Below, in pieces: positions 47,120 through 58,589 of a DNA stretch of 64,000 nt (its first letter is position 1; every line of letters begins with the position of its first letter). Location of the stretch: contig NC_035435.2 in NCBI RefSeq assembly GCF_002127325.2, forward strand, positions 8,864,423 through 8,928,422, read 5' to 3'. The position numbers and the translations under genes were made by a program. The notes under the pieces are model-generated. The model worked only from the letters and a program-made list of their open reading frames with translations, was not told the DNA's origin and made no database searches. The DNA comes from Helianthus annuus. Lineage: Eukaryota > Streptophyta > Magnoliopsida > Asterales > Asteraceae.

Positions 47120-49426
47120 TCTGTACTATATAATAAAAGAAACCAACTTTGGGACACTTGTCATCATATTATGTGTAATAAAATTATATCTATATCATAT
47201 GACAAACACATACTTTTTATTTGTAATATACAAATTTACTCTAATTCTTTTCGATACCTTTATTATAACAATTAAAACCATATAAATAAGCAACAACTTT
47301 GTGCTTAGGTAGGTTGTAACTTCAGCTTTGGGTGTTTCCAGAAAAAAAAAAATTACATCTACTAGGTTCTCCATCACAAAACCCTCTTTCTTCAAAGATA
47401 TCATATACCCTGTGTCTCTGAGCATCCTTTCATCTTCCCTACCATAAAAAACCTTCTTTTAGAAGAAATATCACATCTGTGATGTCTTCTTCGTTTCACC
47501 CAGCCACAAGTACATGCACAATCGACTTCATCACTCTCACTGAGTACAAATCCAAGATCATCATCGACAACCCATCTCCGGCTGGCCTCCCTAATCCTTT
47601 TTATCGCCGTGGTCGTCGTCCACTGCTTCCGCCCAGGTGAGTGAATTGAAACCCTAACAATCTTGTCTCATTGATTGAGAGTGAATTGTTTAATTTTTGG
47701 TTGTTTATTGTGACTGAAAGTGGTATTGAATTTTGTGTTTTGGAAATCAAATATGGTTTTTTTTCCAATAGGTTTGGTGGGATTGAAAAAGTCCCAACAT
47801 GCTTGAATCGTGAACTAACTGAAAGGAAGCATGAAATTATACCTCTTGACAGGTGACATACGGAACTTCACTAATGTGTTGTTGCGATTAAACATTTTGT
47901 AACGGGAAATTTACCTTGCTCTATTTTACTTTAAGGGTTATTTGTTTGTCTCTGTGTTTCGGCTTTGATAGGCATGGGAGAATTAACATGCCTGATGCAT
48001 TCTTTATCCGACAATCATGTAAGTTTTGATAAATTAAGGGTTTTTGTTATTCAGTACCAAATGTTCGATGAATTGAGTTTGTTTGAAGCATGTTTTATTG
48101 TAATGTTCGTGGTTTTAGATTGGTTGAGTACGGTTTGGGGTGTTGTTTGGATCGTATTTTGTAGGGAAACAATGTACATGCTCTTGGGGATTCAGCCGAC
48201 CCATGGGGGTAAGGATAGGTTATGTTTTAAATAACTTTTTTATGCTCAAAATGTTGATGTTAGTTAAGATGAATCCTTTCGCAAACAAAAAAGAGGTGTT
48301 CTAATTGTAAATTGGATTTCTAAAAAGAAAAATGGCATCATAATTGCAGGTGCTTTTTTTAGGGAATCGGAATTAGTGAAAGAAGGAATTGGAATTAGTT
48401 CCACTAGAAAATTATGAGTTCTTTGGTTTATATATTGTTCAAGGAATTTGGTGAAAGCATTAAGGAGTTTATTAATGAAGAAATTGGTGATGACATGTAA
48501 GATGCCATGGTAATACTTCGTTTACTTACCTTCGTTGTTTATTGAAACTGACTAAAATTTTGTTTTTGTTCTTTAAAATGTCAGCTATACTTTTTTCCCT
48601 GCTTTGTGGACAAAGTAAAAGGTCTAGACTGGAGGATCATGTACATGGTGAAAATCTAATCCTAACTAGCAAGAGTTTGCAGAAGTTAAGATCCTTGTAT
48701 AGTTTCGTCGATTGCCTGTGTTGTTCATAGTTTCATAACGACATTAATACTACACTTGTCTAAGACGCGTTTATAGATCTCAAACAAATCACTCATTTCT
48801 GTTTCTTCACATTACCAGATGCTACTGTCCCTCTTTTTTCAACTAAAATTAACACCAAAACTTTGCCAACAACTCTTTTCCAAGGTACCTTTTCCTTCAA
48901 TTTATTTGTCTCCACTGGAAAACAACATATATCTACTTGATTATTCAAGGGTCATGTTGTGACCACTTACTCTTGAAGCTTTGTTCATTACTTTGGAGTA
49001 CAAAGTGATTATATGTGATATATTGGACTAATGTATTTTTAAAAGAAATGGTAGTCCTAATGGTTATAAATTTGATGCTTGATAAATTATTGTTAGTTAT
49101 GGGCCCTTGAAGTCAATTTTTTGGAATTGAAGTTAAGAATTAAGTATTGTTGGATTCATAGCACATTGCAGCATGTCCTGTTTGCATTTTCAGCCAACCT
49201 GTCACCAAAAATGAATGTTAATTACTCTTAAGTAGATCTGGCAAAACAAGTTTGGGTCAAATGGTTCGATTAAATAAACATATATTAGTTCAAGTAAAAA
49301 AATAAATTTTATGTGTTTCCCACGACGAAGTTAAAATGTTTGTTTGATGTCATACGTTATAACACGTGTTAGCAACGTTTCTGGCTTCGTAGCCCGCGCC
49401 GCAACGCGCGTGGGTGTAATTTCTAG
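47120..49426 (+). mobile_element. Helitron A, 2,307 bp, with captured exons
   Basis: Begins TCTGTACTATATAATAAAAG and ends with a GC hairpin (CCCGCGCCGCAACGCGCG) and CTAG at 49423-49426. It is flanked by A on the left and T on the right, as Helitrons insert between A and T. No Rep/helicase, so non-autonomous. The interior holds four exon-like blocks of one unidentified gene (47482-48208). Confidence 0.7.
47482..48208 (+). pseudogene. Captured four-exon gene fragment, family unknown
   Basis: Exons: 47482-47636 (starts ATG, ends CAG|GTGAGT), 47772-47852 (AATAG acceptor, donor AG|GTGACA), 47972-48018 (GATAG acceptor, donor T|GTAAGT) and 48165-48208 (TGTAG acceptor, donor GG|GTAAGG). Phases run 2, 2, 1, 0 and give one open frame of 109 codons. 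It contains TEYKSKIIIDNPSPAG, FGGIEKVPTCLNRELTERKH and HGRINMPDAFFIRQS. Consistent splice phases argue it came from a real gene. Downstream exons were not found. I do not know the family. It may be transcribed from the Helitron. Confidence 0.55.
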
Positions 49427-49427
49427 T

Positions 49428-50080
49428 TTAACTAAAATGACATTTAACTCTTTTTTTATAACAATTGTAAAAGGTACATAAACTATAGAGAGAGAGGCGT
49501 AAAAAACTATATTATGTGTCACATTTTGAAACATATCTACAGCGTCAACTTGGTTATTGTCGTATAGTTAAATATGGTTAGAAATTGAACATCTCTTTAC
49601 TCTATATGTGTGTGTTGTATTAATACAAAACTAACTTTAAACAGAAAAATGTAAAAACACATGTACGAGTGTTGACCATATATAGTGAGTTATAGGAATA
49701 TGTATTAATTTCTATCTTGTTCTTATAGTGTCTTGTCTTTATTTAAAAGTGAGTATGTATTCAACTATTAGAAAAATCAAAATGGTTATCTAATGGTACA
49801 AATAATCTCACATGTGCAATGTAAATTTGATCGTATCCTTCGTTAAATTATTATATATATTAATGAAAATAAAAATAAATAATAATAAAATAATATTTAG
49901 TATAAGAGTTATCTATAATTATTTAGAAGAGATTAAATTAAATAATAATTATCTATAAGATATTAAACTAAATAATATTTCATAGGAAGGTTATTTATAA
50001 TTAATAAGAAAAGATTAAACTTAAATAATAATTATCCCTAAGACATGGCCTAATATGATGACAAGTGTCCCAAAGTTGGT
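49428..50080. other. Helitron B interior, AT-rich
   Basis: No gene seen. Repeated AATAATAATTATC(C/T)(C/A)TAAGA phrases at about 49940-50045. Confidence 0.5.
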
Positions 50081-51135
50081 TTCTTTTATGGGGTAATCAC
50101 CAAAATAGCCATTGACTGGTCAATTTTTCCAAAATGGCCAACTGAAACGGCTCCCCAAGCCTTTACACGAATTCCGACACGGCTCAAAAGAGCTTTCCTT
50201 ATCAGCCACTCACATTTTGCCACGTGGCGACACACCTTCTCTCTTCCTTTTTTTTTGTCATCCGACATCGTTTGTCATTTCGGGGAAGAAGACAAGGACT
50301 GAAAAGAGGTGTCACGTGGGGTAATCATAAACGCCAAAAAAGAACGTCTTCTTCGTTTATCCTTCCAAAACCCTAAAAATAACGCAGCCGCCAAGTATGA
50401 CCGGAGAAGACGTGTCGGAACGGAACTGAATGGAGATTGATTAAGGCAAGAGGTGCGATGGTGCACGGAGATGATGGAGGTCTTAAGGTTTAAACGGTGG
50501 TTGTTGATCGGAGTGGTGTAACGACAGTGCCGGAGAAATGATGATGAAGGTTGATAAATGATGAAGGTCGCAGGTGTCGGAGAGAGATGATGGTGACGAG
50601 GGTCGCCGGAGAAGTTAACCGGAGAAGATTTCAGCGGAGGAAAGGAGGTCGTCGGGAGATCGTCGGAAGATATGATAAAGGTGAAGGTGATGATGGTGGT
50701 CGATGGTGGTTGTCGCCGGAGAAGAAGGAGATGACGACGGTGATTATGAAGGTGGGTTGTACGGTGACCGGTGTTAACAGCGGTGGTCGTTGGTGAACGG
50801 TGGCTGTCGGAGAAGAAGACTAGAGACGATGATGTAGCAGGTTAATCGGAGATGGGTGCCGGAGATAATGGTGGAGAAGACGACGGATGATGATGAACTG
50901 ATGTCGTGAATGATGAAAATTGGTGGTTGGTGACTGAAATGACCAAAACAGCCAAATTGGGGAAGAAGACAAGGACTGAACAGAGGTGCCACGTGGCAAA
51001 ACATGAGTGGCTGATGAGGAAAGCTCTCTTAAGCCGTGTCGGAATTCGTGTAAAGGCTTGGGGAGCCGTTTCAGTTGGCCATTTTGGAAAAATTGACCAG
51101 TCAATGGCCATTTTGGTGATTTCCCCTTCTTTTAT
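50081..51135. mobile_element. Mutator-like element, 1,037 bp, 9-bp TSD, possible Pack-MULE
   Basis: The element spans 50090-51126. Arms begin GGGGTAATCACCAAAAT and (reversed) GGGGAAATCACCAAAAT and stay paired for about 150 bases. TTCTTTTAT is duplicated at 50081-50089 and 51127-51135. The centre is GC-richer (GGTGATGATGGTGG, GTCGCCGGAGAAG), unlike the AT-rich surroundings and like plant gene leaders, so it may hold captured host sequence. No transposase. Confidence 0.85.
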
Positions 51136-51148
51136 TATACAGTATAGA

Positions 51149-52400
51149 TATGATAAGTGTCTTCATTGTTAATGGGTGGTGTAATGTAATACGTATTCTT
51201 TATCTTGAGAGTTCTTATTATTATCTAGGTACATGGTTACAATAACTGGCATAAGTGTCCGCTGGCCCAATTCTCAATGGGGATCTTTAGTATAGCATGT
51301 CAAACAGGGATCTGACCAAAATGGGCTCGGGTCAAAACGTTTTAAAAAAGGACTGACTTGAGTCTTTGAACTCTACAAATAACTATCAATAGGATAAACA
51401 TTATCAAAATTCTCTACGTTTTGTAAGATTAGCTAAAGCATTATGTTTTCAATTTCTTTTCTTTTCGGTAGGTTGGTTGGGAAAGAAGATCGAGTATGCA
51501 CAACATAATGCAGCCATTATGGAGGGACCGACCTTGTAACATAATTCTTGATTCACCCATGTTCGGACAGAAAAATTTGGACTGTCAAAAAAAATATGTG
51601 AATTTTTATATAGATTATACTTTGTATGTACTCTTGTGGTGTCTCGCTAATACATTTTTTATGTATTGCTAATACTCTTGTGGAACTTGGGTACAGGTCC
51701 TATTACTAGCCAACCACGTTATTGAGGCCCAAGTAATATCTCGAAATGATATGTGACAACCATTCAAGAAAATTTCATTTTTGGTTTAGTCGATGCATCC
51801 ACGGTTAAAATTTAAGGAAGTCGCTCGTGTGTCCAATGCGTATGATACTCAAGTCAGACCATTTTTTTCATTGGAAGTGTGTTATGATCATTTTAAGCTA
51901 GACCTATTGAATTGCTTTTGGTCATGTAATAGTTTTAGTAGGGCCTACTTGTGTGGAGTATGTTGGGTGCTAGGATTTGTAACGGGTATTTGACTGCTAT
52001 ACTTGTCAGACCAATATTTATAGCTCTATACTTTATTTGAGGTGTTATGATTTTTAATAAGAATTTTACTGCAGCCTGGAAGTAGTTGGAATTCGTTGTG
52101 CCATTCCACCTCTTTTAATTCCATGTCTTGGTTATAGAGTTCATAGGTAAATGGTTTATCAATAATTCATTTTTTTAGTCAATTATTGTTTTTCTATCAC
52201 TTTTTTTAATAATCTACTAGAAAGTGTTGGTGGCTTAAGTAAAACCTCGAGGGATATTTACTTTTGTTTCAAAAAAGTGACATAAGTGAAACTTGGAGGG
52301 TTAGAGTGAAGGGAGTAGTTACCTATGTGGAATAGATAAACTCCTCATTCACCCAATCAGACAGTGCCACGTCAATTCACCTAAATTGTTTACCTAATTT
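51149..52400. other. Unassigned sequence
   Basis: Short frames only, none recognised. AT-rich, with TCTTGTGG repeats near 51630-51680. Confidence 0.35.
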
Positions 52401-52679
52401 TCAAAAACGTTGGCGGTGGTTTACCTAATGGGGTTTAGGTAAACTATTTAAAAAAAAGGAAAAATGTGTGATTGGTTGAGAATGAATGGACCCCACCACA
52501 CACCCATCTCTCTCCCCCTTCACTCTCACCGACTCGGTGAAGGTTCACCGAAATTGAATCCAAAAATCAGTAAAGGGGTGTCGGCAAAAGGTTGGCGGTT
52601 GATGGGGGTTCGGTACCGAGTGGGTTTACCACCCAACTTTCATTTGTTAAACCGCGTGTACACGCGGGTTCTAATCTAG
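52400..52679 (+). mobile_element. Helitron 3' end (5' end not found)
   Basis: AACCGCGTGTACACGCGGGTT forms a hairpin (52650-52670), followed by CTAATCTAG (CTAG 52676-52679) and host T. Upstream there is a CCACGT-bearing, C-rich stretch like a captured leader (52490-52545). Confidence 0.6.
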
Positions 52680-52757
52680 TTAACTAATATAACAAAGGCT
52701 TATTGAAAGTTAACAGATGCTAATTAAAAGTTTGGCTTCTCTTTTGCTCCTAGAACT

Positions 52758-53418
52758 TTAAATATCATCATCATCTGGCTCTTCAATAGCCTCTATGAAC
52801 ATTGCTTTTGCAGCTGCCAGCTTATCCTTCTTTTTCTGGCTGCCACAGTTTGCCGTTTTTCGATCAATCAACCTTAGAATTCGTGCTTTGACGTTTCGCA
52901 TCTCCACTTCCTCTTCCTCCGGGATAGTAAAACAAACTTTTGGTGTGAGTATCTCTCTTCCCTTGTCATTCCTCTTCAATCTTCTTGCAGTTGATTGAAC
53001 TGAAGAGTTGGATTGAGATTGAATTGGTTCTTTTCTTGCAGTTGATTGAACTGATTGAGATTGTGCTTGAATTGTCCCTTTTACCGTATCCGCGATACTT
53101 GTAATCTGAAATTTAACAGATAAAGTCATTTACATCATACTTGTTAATTACTCGACTTGTGACTACTGACTCGTTTTCCTGATTTTTATGTAAGAATTTT
53201 TTTTTTAAATTCTATATATGTGTACATTACGTGTTTTTGGCTGAAAATATAAAAAGTTCCGATTTTTATAAAAAAAAAACTGAAATTTTTTTTTCACCAT
53301 TGTACCTTAAATTAAATTGTTACTACAAGCTTCAAATATCACCCCATACCTGAGTAATTGACGAAAACACATCCCCACTCTGCAATGACCCATCCGACGA
53401 AAGCATATTCTCCGCCAT
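52758..53418 (-). CDS. Two-exon gene for a 138-residue protein, function unknown
   Basis: Exon 1 is 53418-53350 (23 codons, MAENMLSSDGSLQSGDVFSS then ITQ), ending CAG|GTATGG. Exon 2 is 53105-52758 (acceptor AAATTTCAG, 115 codons plus stop). The join is phase 0. The protein is hydrophilic: a Q/S-rich middle with a duplicated VQSTAR motif, a short PKVCFTIPEEEEVEMRNV segment, a predicted helix (VKARILRLIDRK), a KKKDKL basic patch and an acidic end (EEPDDDDI). No signal peptide or membrane segment. A minus-strand TATA (TATAAAAG, 54942-54935) and candidate leader donors at 54873 and 54833 suggest a long 5' UTR intron, in which the hAT MITE at 53879 now sits. I do not recognise the family. The uninterrupted spliced frame suggests it may still work. 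Confidence 0.55.
53106..53349 (-). other. Intron of the 138-residue gene
   Basis: 244 bases, minus strand, GTATGG to TTTCAG. Confidence 0.55.
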
Positions 53419-53458
53419 CTTCCTCGCAAAAACATGAAACATGAGATTTACCAAGTAC

Positions 53459-53672
53459 GGAGAAATGCACATAGATTTCCTCAACCGAAGCTAATTTATT
53501 TCGGATTCGGATATTTTTGAACACCCCTAACACATATATTGATACACACGCATATACGGATGTATGGAGAAATGTACATAGATTTCCTCAACCGAAGCTA
53601 ATTTATTTCGGATTCGGATATTTTTGAACACCACTAACACGTATATTGATACACACGCATATACGGATATAC
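53459..53672. repeat. 107-bp tandem duplication
   Basis: Units 53459-53565 and 53566-53672 differ by only a few bases (for example GCACATAG versus GTACATAG). They lie just upstream of exon 1 of the minus-strand gene. Confidence 0.9.
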
Positions 53673-53718
53673 ATAACAGTATGTCCATTTTTACATTTAT
53701 GATACGGTTACCACTCAT

Positions 53719-53808
53719 ATGGTCTACAAAACAAGCAATTACGGTTTGAAAGAATCAATTTGAATGGTCTACAAAACAAGCAATTACGGTTTGAAAGAAC
53801 CAACTTAA
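53719..53808. repeat. 45-bp tandem duplication
   Basis: ATGGTCTACAAAACAAGCAA starts at 53719 and again at 53764; nearly identical units. Confidence 0.9.
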
Positions 53809-53870
53809 CAATTAGGCATTCTAGTATCTATTGGAACTAAGGAAGATTGACCTAAAAATCCCTAATTTGA

Positions 53871-54301
53871 CAACGCATCTATGTTGTCAAAAGCGCAAAA
53901 AGCGCGCGCCTAGGCGCCCGGGCGCAGCGAGGCGCACGTATAGCGCCTGGTGGTAGCCTAGGCGCAAAAATGGGTTTTTCTGAAAAAACGCTGCTGAGGC
54001 GCAAAAAGGCGCGCGCCTAGGCGCAAAAACGGTGCTTAGGCGCAGTGGATAAGCAGGAAAACTGAAAAAAATGAAACTGACTATTAGCTACATGATCTTA
54101 AATGGCATATATAATAGTTTTTTTAATTTTATATGTGGAATCTTATTTATTTTCAAAGCATAGCATATTTTTTATATTTTTTTTCTCTAAGTGCGCTTTT
54201 CTTAAAAAAGCCCACGCTTTTTTTGCGCCTTGCGCCTAGGCTCCGGGCGAGACCGATGCGCCTCGCTTGCGCCTTGCGTCTTTGATAACATAGCAACGCA
54301 T
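53871..54301. mobile_element. GGCGC-rich hAT-like MITE, 415 bp, 8-bp TSD
   Basis: The element spans 53879-54293. Ends CTATGTTGTCAAAAGCGC and (reversed) CTATGTTATCAAAGACGC. CAACGCAT is duplicated at 53871-53878 and 54294-54301. Both subterminal regions are full of GCGCCTAGGCGC motifs and the centre is AT-rich. Related to the element at 22101-22680. Confidence 0.85.
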
Positions 54302-54874
54302 AGATTTTCAATTTTGGTGCTAGTAATTTTCACAAAATGGTCCAAGTCCAAGTGCTAAGAATTTTCCGATGTAAAACTTGGAGAGTAAATAAACACTCTC
54401 CAAGTCTCAACTCTCAAACTACCGATCTGTGTCGACTCAAAGAAATTATCACAATTTCTATGCACCGAAAGTTAAAGTACTGATGAAATTAAACAAATTT
54501 TGGTATGAATTCAGCTTCTAAGAGAATTATGAACATCAAAATCGATTCAGAAGTTAAAACCTAACTTAACTTGACATACAAATACACACAGATTGCAATG
54601 TGTAACCTAAAAAGTCAAATATACGAATTCAATTTCAAATACCGCCATGATAATCAGGTAAAAGCGTATGCAGGAATCAATCGAACATGATATAAGTCAT
54701 CAGTATTCATCAATTTGACCAATTTTGCAACAAATTAGGGTTTAAATTAGGATCGAGCGAACCCTAAAACACATACAGAGGCATATACATATAAAATTAT
54801 ATGAAAAGGAATTAGAAATTGAACCGAAAGCGACCTGAATTAGGGTTTATGTAGACAAGATCGAGAGAGCTAAC
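54302..54874 (-). other. Probable leader-intron sequence of the minus-strand gene
   Basis: No frame. Carries AAACCCTAATT on the minus strand at about 54840 and two possible donors. Confidence 0.35.
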
Positions 54875-54934
54875 CTGAATTGAGTTTGAGAGATCAAATC
54901 AAAAAAAAAATCTTCAGAAAATGGAGGATCCGAA

Positions 54935-54942
54935 CTTTTATA
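54935..54942 (-). promoter_or_regulatory. TATA box of the minus-strand gene
   Basis: TATAAAAG on the minus strand, about 60 bases before the first candidate leader donor. Confidence 0.4.
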
Positions 54943-55097
54943 ATAGAAATCCTTCTTTAAAAACTAACTCAGTTAATATATATAACTGAATAAGGATCAA
55001 TTTGTAAATTATTAAAACTAGTTGACTCAGGGACTGATTATGTACTTCTACTAAACCACAATTGGAGAATTTTCTAACCTCCTAGAAAGAAATATCT

Positions 55098-56722
55098 ATT
55101 GTGAAATTTTCAAGTATTAATTCCAAACCTAGACCAAGTTATGAATCTCGTAATAGGCTACCCTTTCTACAAGAAAATGCATCCTGGACCGTTAATACCG
55201 TAAACATCTTTTGGTAAAAATCTTTTGACCGACTTAAACTTGTCGAAAAATTATGAAACCAATGAGGTTTGAAGCGTAATTCAAAACACTACGTTTAAGA
55301 CTCAAGAAACAATCAATTTCGTTATGTTTTGACCTCGTTACAGCCGATACAAATCGGCTGTAAAATTCGGACATAATCTGTTTACTTTCATCTCTTCATA
55401 AAAACGTGTTTATGATCTTGTGTAACCTAAATCCAAGCCGTATATCATGTTAGGGGTGCAAACGAGCCGAGCGGCTCGCGAGCTACTCGAGATCGGCTCG
55501 AGAAAAAGCTCGAAACGGGCCGAGCCTTATCGAGCCCGAGCCGAGCTTGAGCCTAAAATAAAGCTCGTCTGTTTATCGAGCCCGAGCTCGAGCCTCGCAT
55601 GTGAAGCTCGTTAGGCTCGTCGAGCCTTATCGAGCCTTAGTGTAAACGAGCCGAGTTGAGCCGAGCTTATTCAAACTTGTTTACAAGCCAATCTCGAACC
55701 TAAAAATAAGCTTATTTAGTAGACGAGCTCGAGCCCAAGCTTCACTTATCGAGCTCACGAGCCTAAAAAGTCTATTATTTATATTATTTTTATTTAATAT
55801 ATTAATTAATAGATAATAAACGAGCCGAGCTCGAGCCTTGAAAACAAAGCTCGAATCGAGCTCACATAAAGTTAATCGAGCTCGAGCTCGAGCCTGGTCA
55901 AGCTCGGGCTCGGCTCGGCTCGTTTGCACCCCTAATCATGTATAACCCCAAATACACCAGATTCAACAACAAGTCACCATTAATATCATGTAATAAGTCA
56001 AAAACCCTAAGCATACATTCATGTATACGAACCATACAAATCAACAACCTTCAAAACTATCAAGATTCTTGTTTATAGCAAAACCTAGGTTTTCATACAT
56101 TCAGGAACTCATGAAAATCGACAAAACGCAGCCATGAACTTCAAGTTATGTGAGTGTGTTCGATGGATTACCTAGAGCGATGGAGATGAAGACCAGAACC
56201 CGAAAAAGATGAGACTTCTTACTTGCTTTCTTGATCGCCTAGAGAGAGAGAGAGAGAGAGTAGAAAGAGGGATAGACGAACGTGGGAATGGGGCGGCTAG
56301 GGTTGGGTTGGTTTGAATTTTACACAAGCAGTCCCTCATGTTTCAAGCTCTTTAAACTTGGATAAGAAGTTAATCAAATTAACTTTAGTTCATGTGTAAG
56401 ACAAGTCCCTCTAGTTTCAAAACTTTGAAACTTGTGTAAGAATTTAATCGAGTTATCTTGTATAGGAAGTTATTCCAAATAACTTTGCGTTATGATGAGA
56501 TACATCTCTCGTGTGTCTAAACTTCACCGTTTGTATAGAAAGTTAATCAGGTTAACTATATATATATATACACGAACTATATCGTGTGTTATAACTTGCA
56601 TGTTAATTATAATTGCAAGGTTGGAAAAAAATTTGAATACTAAATAAATACAAGTTTCTAAAAATAGAAGTACGAATAAAACCAGTCTAAATATGAAAAG
56701 TACAGAAATGCGAAGCATTACA
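55098..56722 (-). mobile_element. Possible solo LTR, about 1.6 kb, minus strand
   Basis: On the minus strand it opens TGTAATGCTTCGCATTTCTG at 56722 and could end ...CACA at 55098. Flanks TCTAT and CCTAT match at four of five bases. It has a 20-base GA run (56241-56260) and leader-like sequence. The hAT at 55451 is inserted in it. Limits are tentative. Confidence 0.4.
55444..55941. mobile_element. GAGCCGAGC-rich hAT-like MITE, 484 bp
   Basis: The element spans 55451-55934. Ends TAGGGGTGCAAACGAGCCGA and its perfect reverse at the right. The 7-bp ATCATGT is repeated at 55444-55450 and 55935-55941. The body is dominated by GAGCCGAGC, CGAGCTCGAG and CGAGCCT motifs. No gene; the long minus-strand frame is a repeat artefact. 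Confidence 0.8.
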
Positions 56723-58589
56723 CCTATTATGTGACTTGGTTTTAACTAGAAGATTAGTGGAGTAAAATTGCAATATAATGAAAACATTGGTATTAAAATT
56801 GTAAAAAAAAAAAAATCAAATTTGTAAATAATAACAGTGGCCTATAAACCATGGGACCAAAATCAAAATTTATAGTTTTTATTTGTATTAATAGATTTTT
56901 AAATTATAAATGTAACATTAATTTGAATATTTTCCTTTTGACATGTAATGAATTTTTATAATAAATCAGTATATTATAGATGTGACATGTAATTATTTAT
57001 TATTTAAATACTTTTGTTGCATTAATTTTTAATACACAAGTACGCAACCTCATGTAATACATGTTTCTAACCCAGTATCTAATATTTTTTTTTTTTTGAA
57101 AAACAAATGTTGTTCTCCTACCTTACACAATAGATCTTAAATTACTCTTTTGTCCAGGTTTGAACATAGGATCTCCCCCTTAAGAGACATGTACATAATA
57201 TATAACGAAGGTCATGCAGTATACCTTAACTCTTCTTAACTCCATATAAACGCCACATCATCCGTTTTTCCCTTTTTACTCCACCTCATCCTAAGGAAAT
57301 GGTTTAACCTTGTTAACTCTACCTCAGCTACAATTTTTTAATTATTTTAATATTTAAATTAAATTCAAAATAAATAAATAATAATACAATTTCATTAAGT
57401 TATTAGCTAAAACAAACATTATATATTATAAATAAGTAACAAGGTTTAGCTTAGGTTGATTGTATCATTGGCTTTGTGTGTGTTTCAAAAAAAAGATTAT
57501 GTCCACAAATCATATTTTTTTTTATTGCAGCCCACATAAATGAACTAAATTAGTATTTAGGTGATATCTAAGGTTTTGTTATTTTATAATTATAAGAAAA
57601 TTTTAAAGTACTTTTCCCATACTATTTATTAGCACTTTTTTGTGTAGTGGAATAATTAGTTTTCTAGATTTAGAATTTCTAGAAGGTTTATGCGATGTTG
57701 AAAGAAAACAATCTATATCTATATCTTTGAGTTATTGTATGTTCCGACGTAAATTTAGTTAAGAAATGAGTTGGGTCAATTTTAGTATATATTTTATCAC
57801 GCTGCGTACGATGCCACCACATGTGTTTATTTTATGTATGTTTTGGATTGGTCTACGTTTCGGCGTAAATTTTGTTTGGAAACAAATCGGGTCAAATATA
57901 ATATATTTTCATTCAACGGCATCAATTCTGATTGCTTTATGTTTCAACGTAAATTTAGTTCGTATACGAGTCAGGTTGATTGTAGTCTATAATTTATCAT
58001 CTCGCGTACGGCGCCGCCGCAACGCGCGGCGTCTAAAATGGGACGGAGGGAGTAGTTGATAATAAATTATATTAATTTCTTATTCTTTTTTTATACCTAG
58101 GTTAACATGTTAACCAAGAGATGTTTTCACACCACCTAACATGGGGAGGGAGTGGTTTTAAAGACATGTTAACTTCTCATGCCATCTTTAACACCAATGA
58201 AGTTAGAGTACACCTCAAGGCCTAACTGGTTACGTTCCATGTCCTAATTCTGAGAACTTAAGACTTTTTTTCTTCTCTTATTTAACCTCTTTGTATTCTA
58301 TATATTTATTTAAGTTTTTTGAAAAAGTTAATTAGAAAAGATAGTTATAAAACATAAAATATTTCTAAACCAAACTATACACGAGTTCCTAACATAGTTA
58401 TCTAATATAAGAGATGTCTACCAATATTGAAGATGCATACCCTATTGTTGTTGTTGCCGTTACTGTTCCAGGTTCATACAATCGAAAAGAAACGATGCTT
58501 TTATTGTTTGTTTCACTTAAATTTAACATGCACGGATCATAGCTCCATGTAATTTGCGTATCTAGAAAAAGATATTTTAATATTATTAA
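56723..58589. other. AT-rich sequence with Helitron-like tandem units
   Basis: 57720-58035 has three or four copies of GTAAATTT(A/T)GTT...GGGT(C/T)(A/G)A...TATATTTT, ending in a GC hairpin (GCGCCGCCGCAACGCGCGGC, about 58008), a Helitron 3' style. GGGACGGAGGGAGTAG follows at 58040, a Stowaway-like MITE end. 56760-56870 is the inverted relative of 33980-34120. No gene. Confidence 0.4.

Larger units (their letters stand above)
46550..51148 (-). mobile_element. Helitron B (minus), carrying two later insertions
   Basis: 5' end at 51148: the minus strand reads TCTATACTGTATAATAAAAG. Its 5' segment is cut by a Mutator element at 50090-51126 and resumes as AAACCAACTTTGGGACACTT at about 50080. The 3' side is probably the tandem array at 46553-46918, ending in CCGTGTATTACACAGG-type hairpins near 46556, with a degenerate CTAG. 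Helitron A (47120-49426) lies inside it. The full extent is inferred from order and orientation. Confidence 0.45.

Noticed and set aside
55681..55929. 82-codon frame with RARAR repeats
   Set aside because: Translation of the GAGCTC/GAGCC motif MITE.
57766..58059. 97-codon frame
   Set aside because: It lies in repeated Helitron-like units and ends in the GC hairpin.
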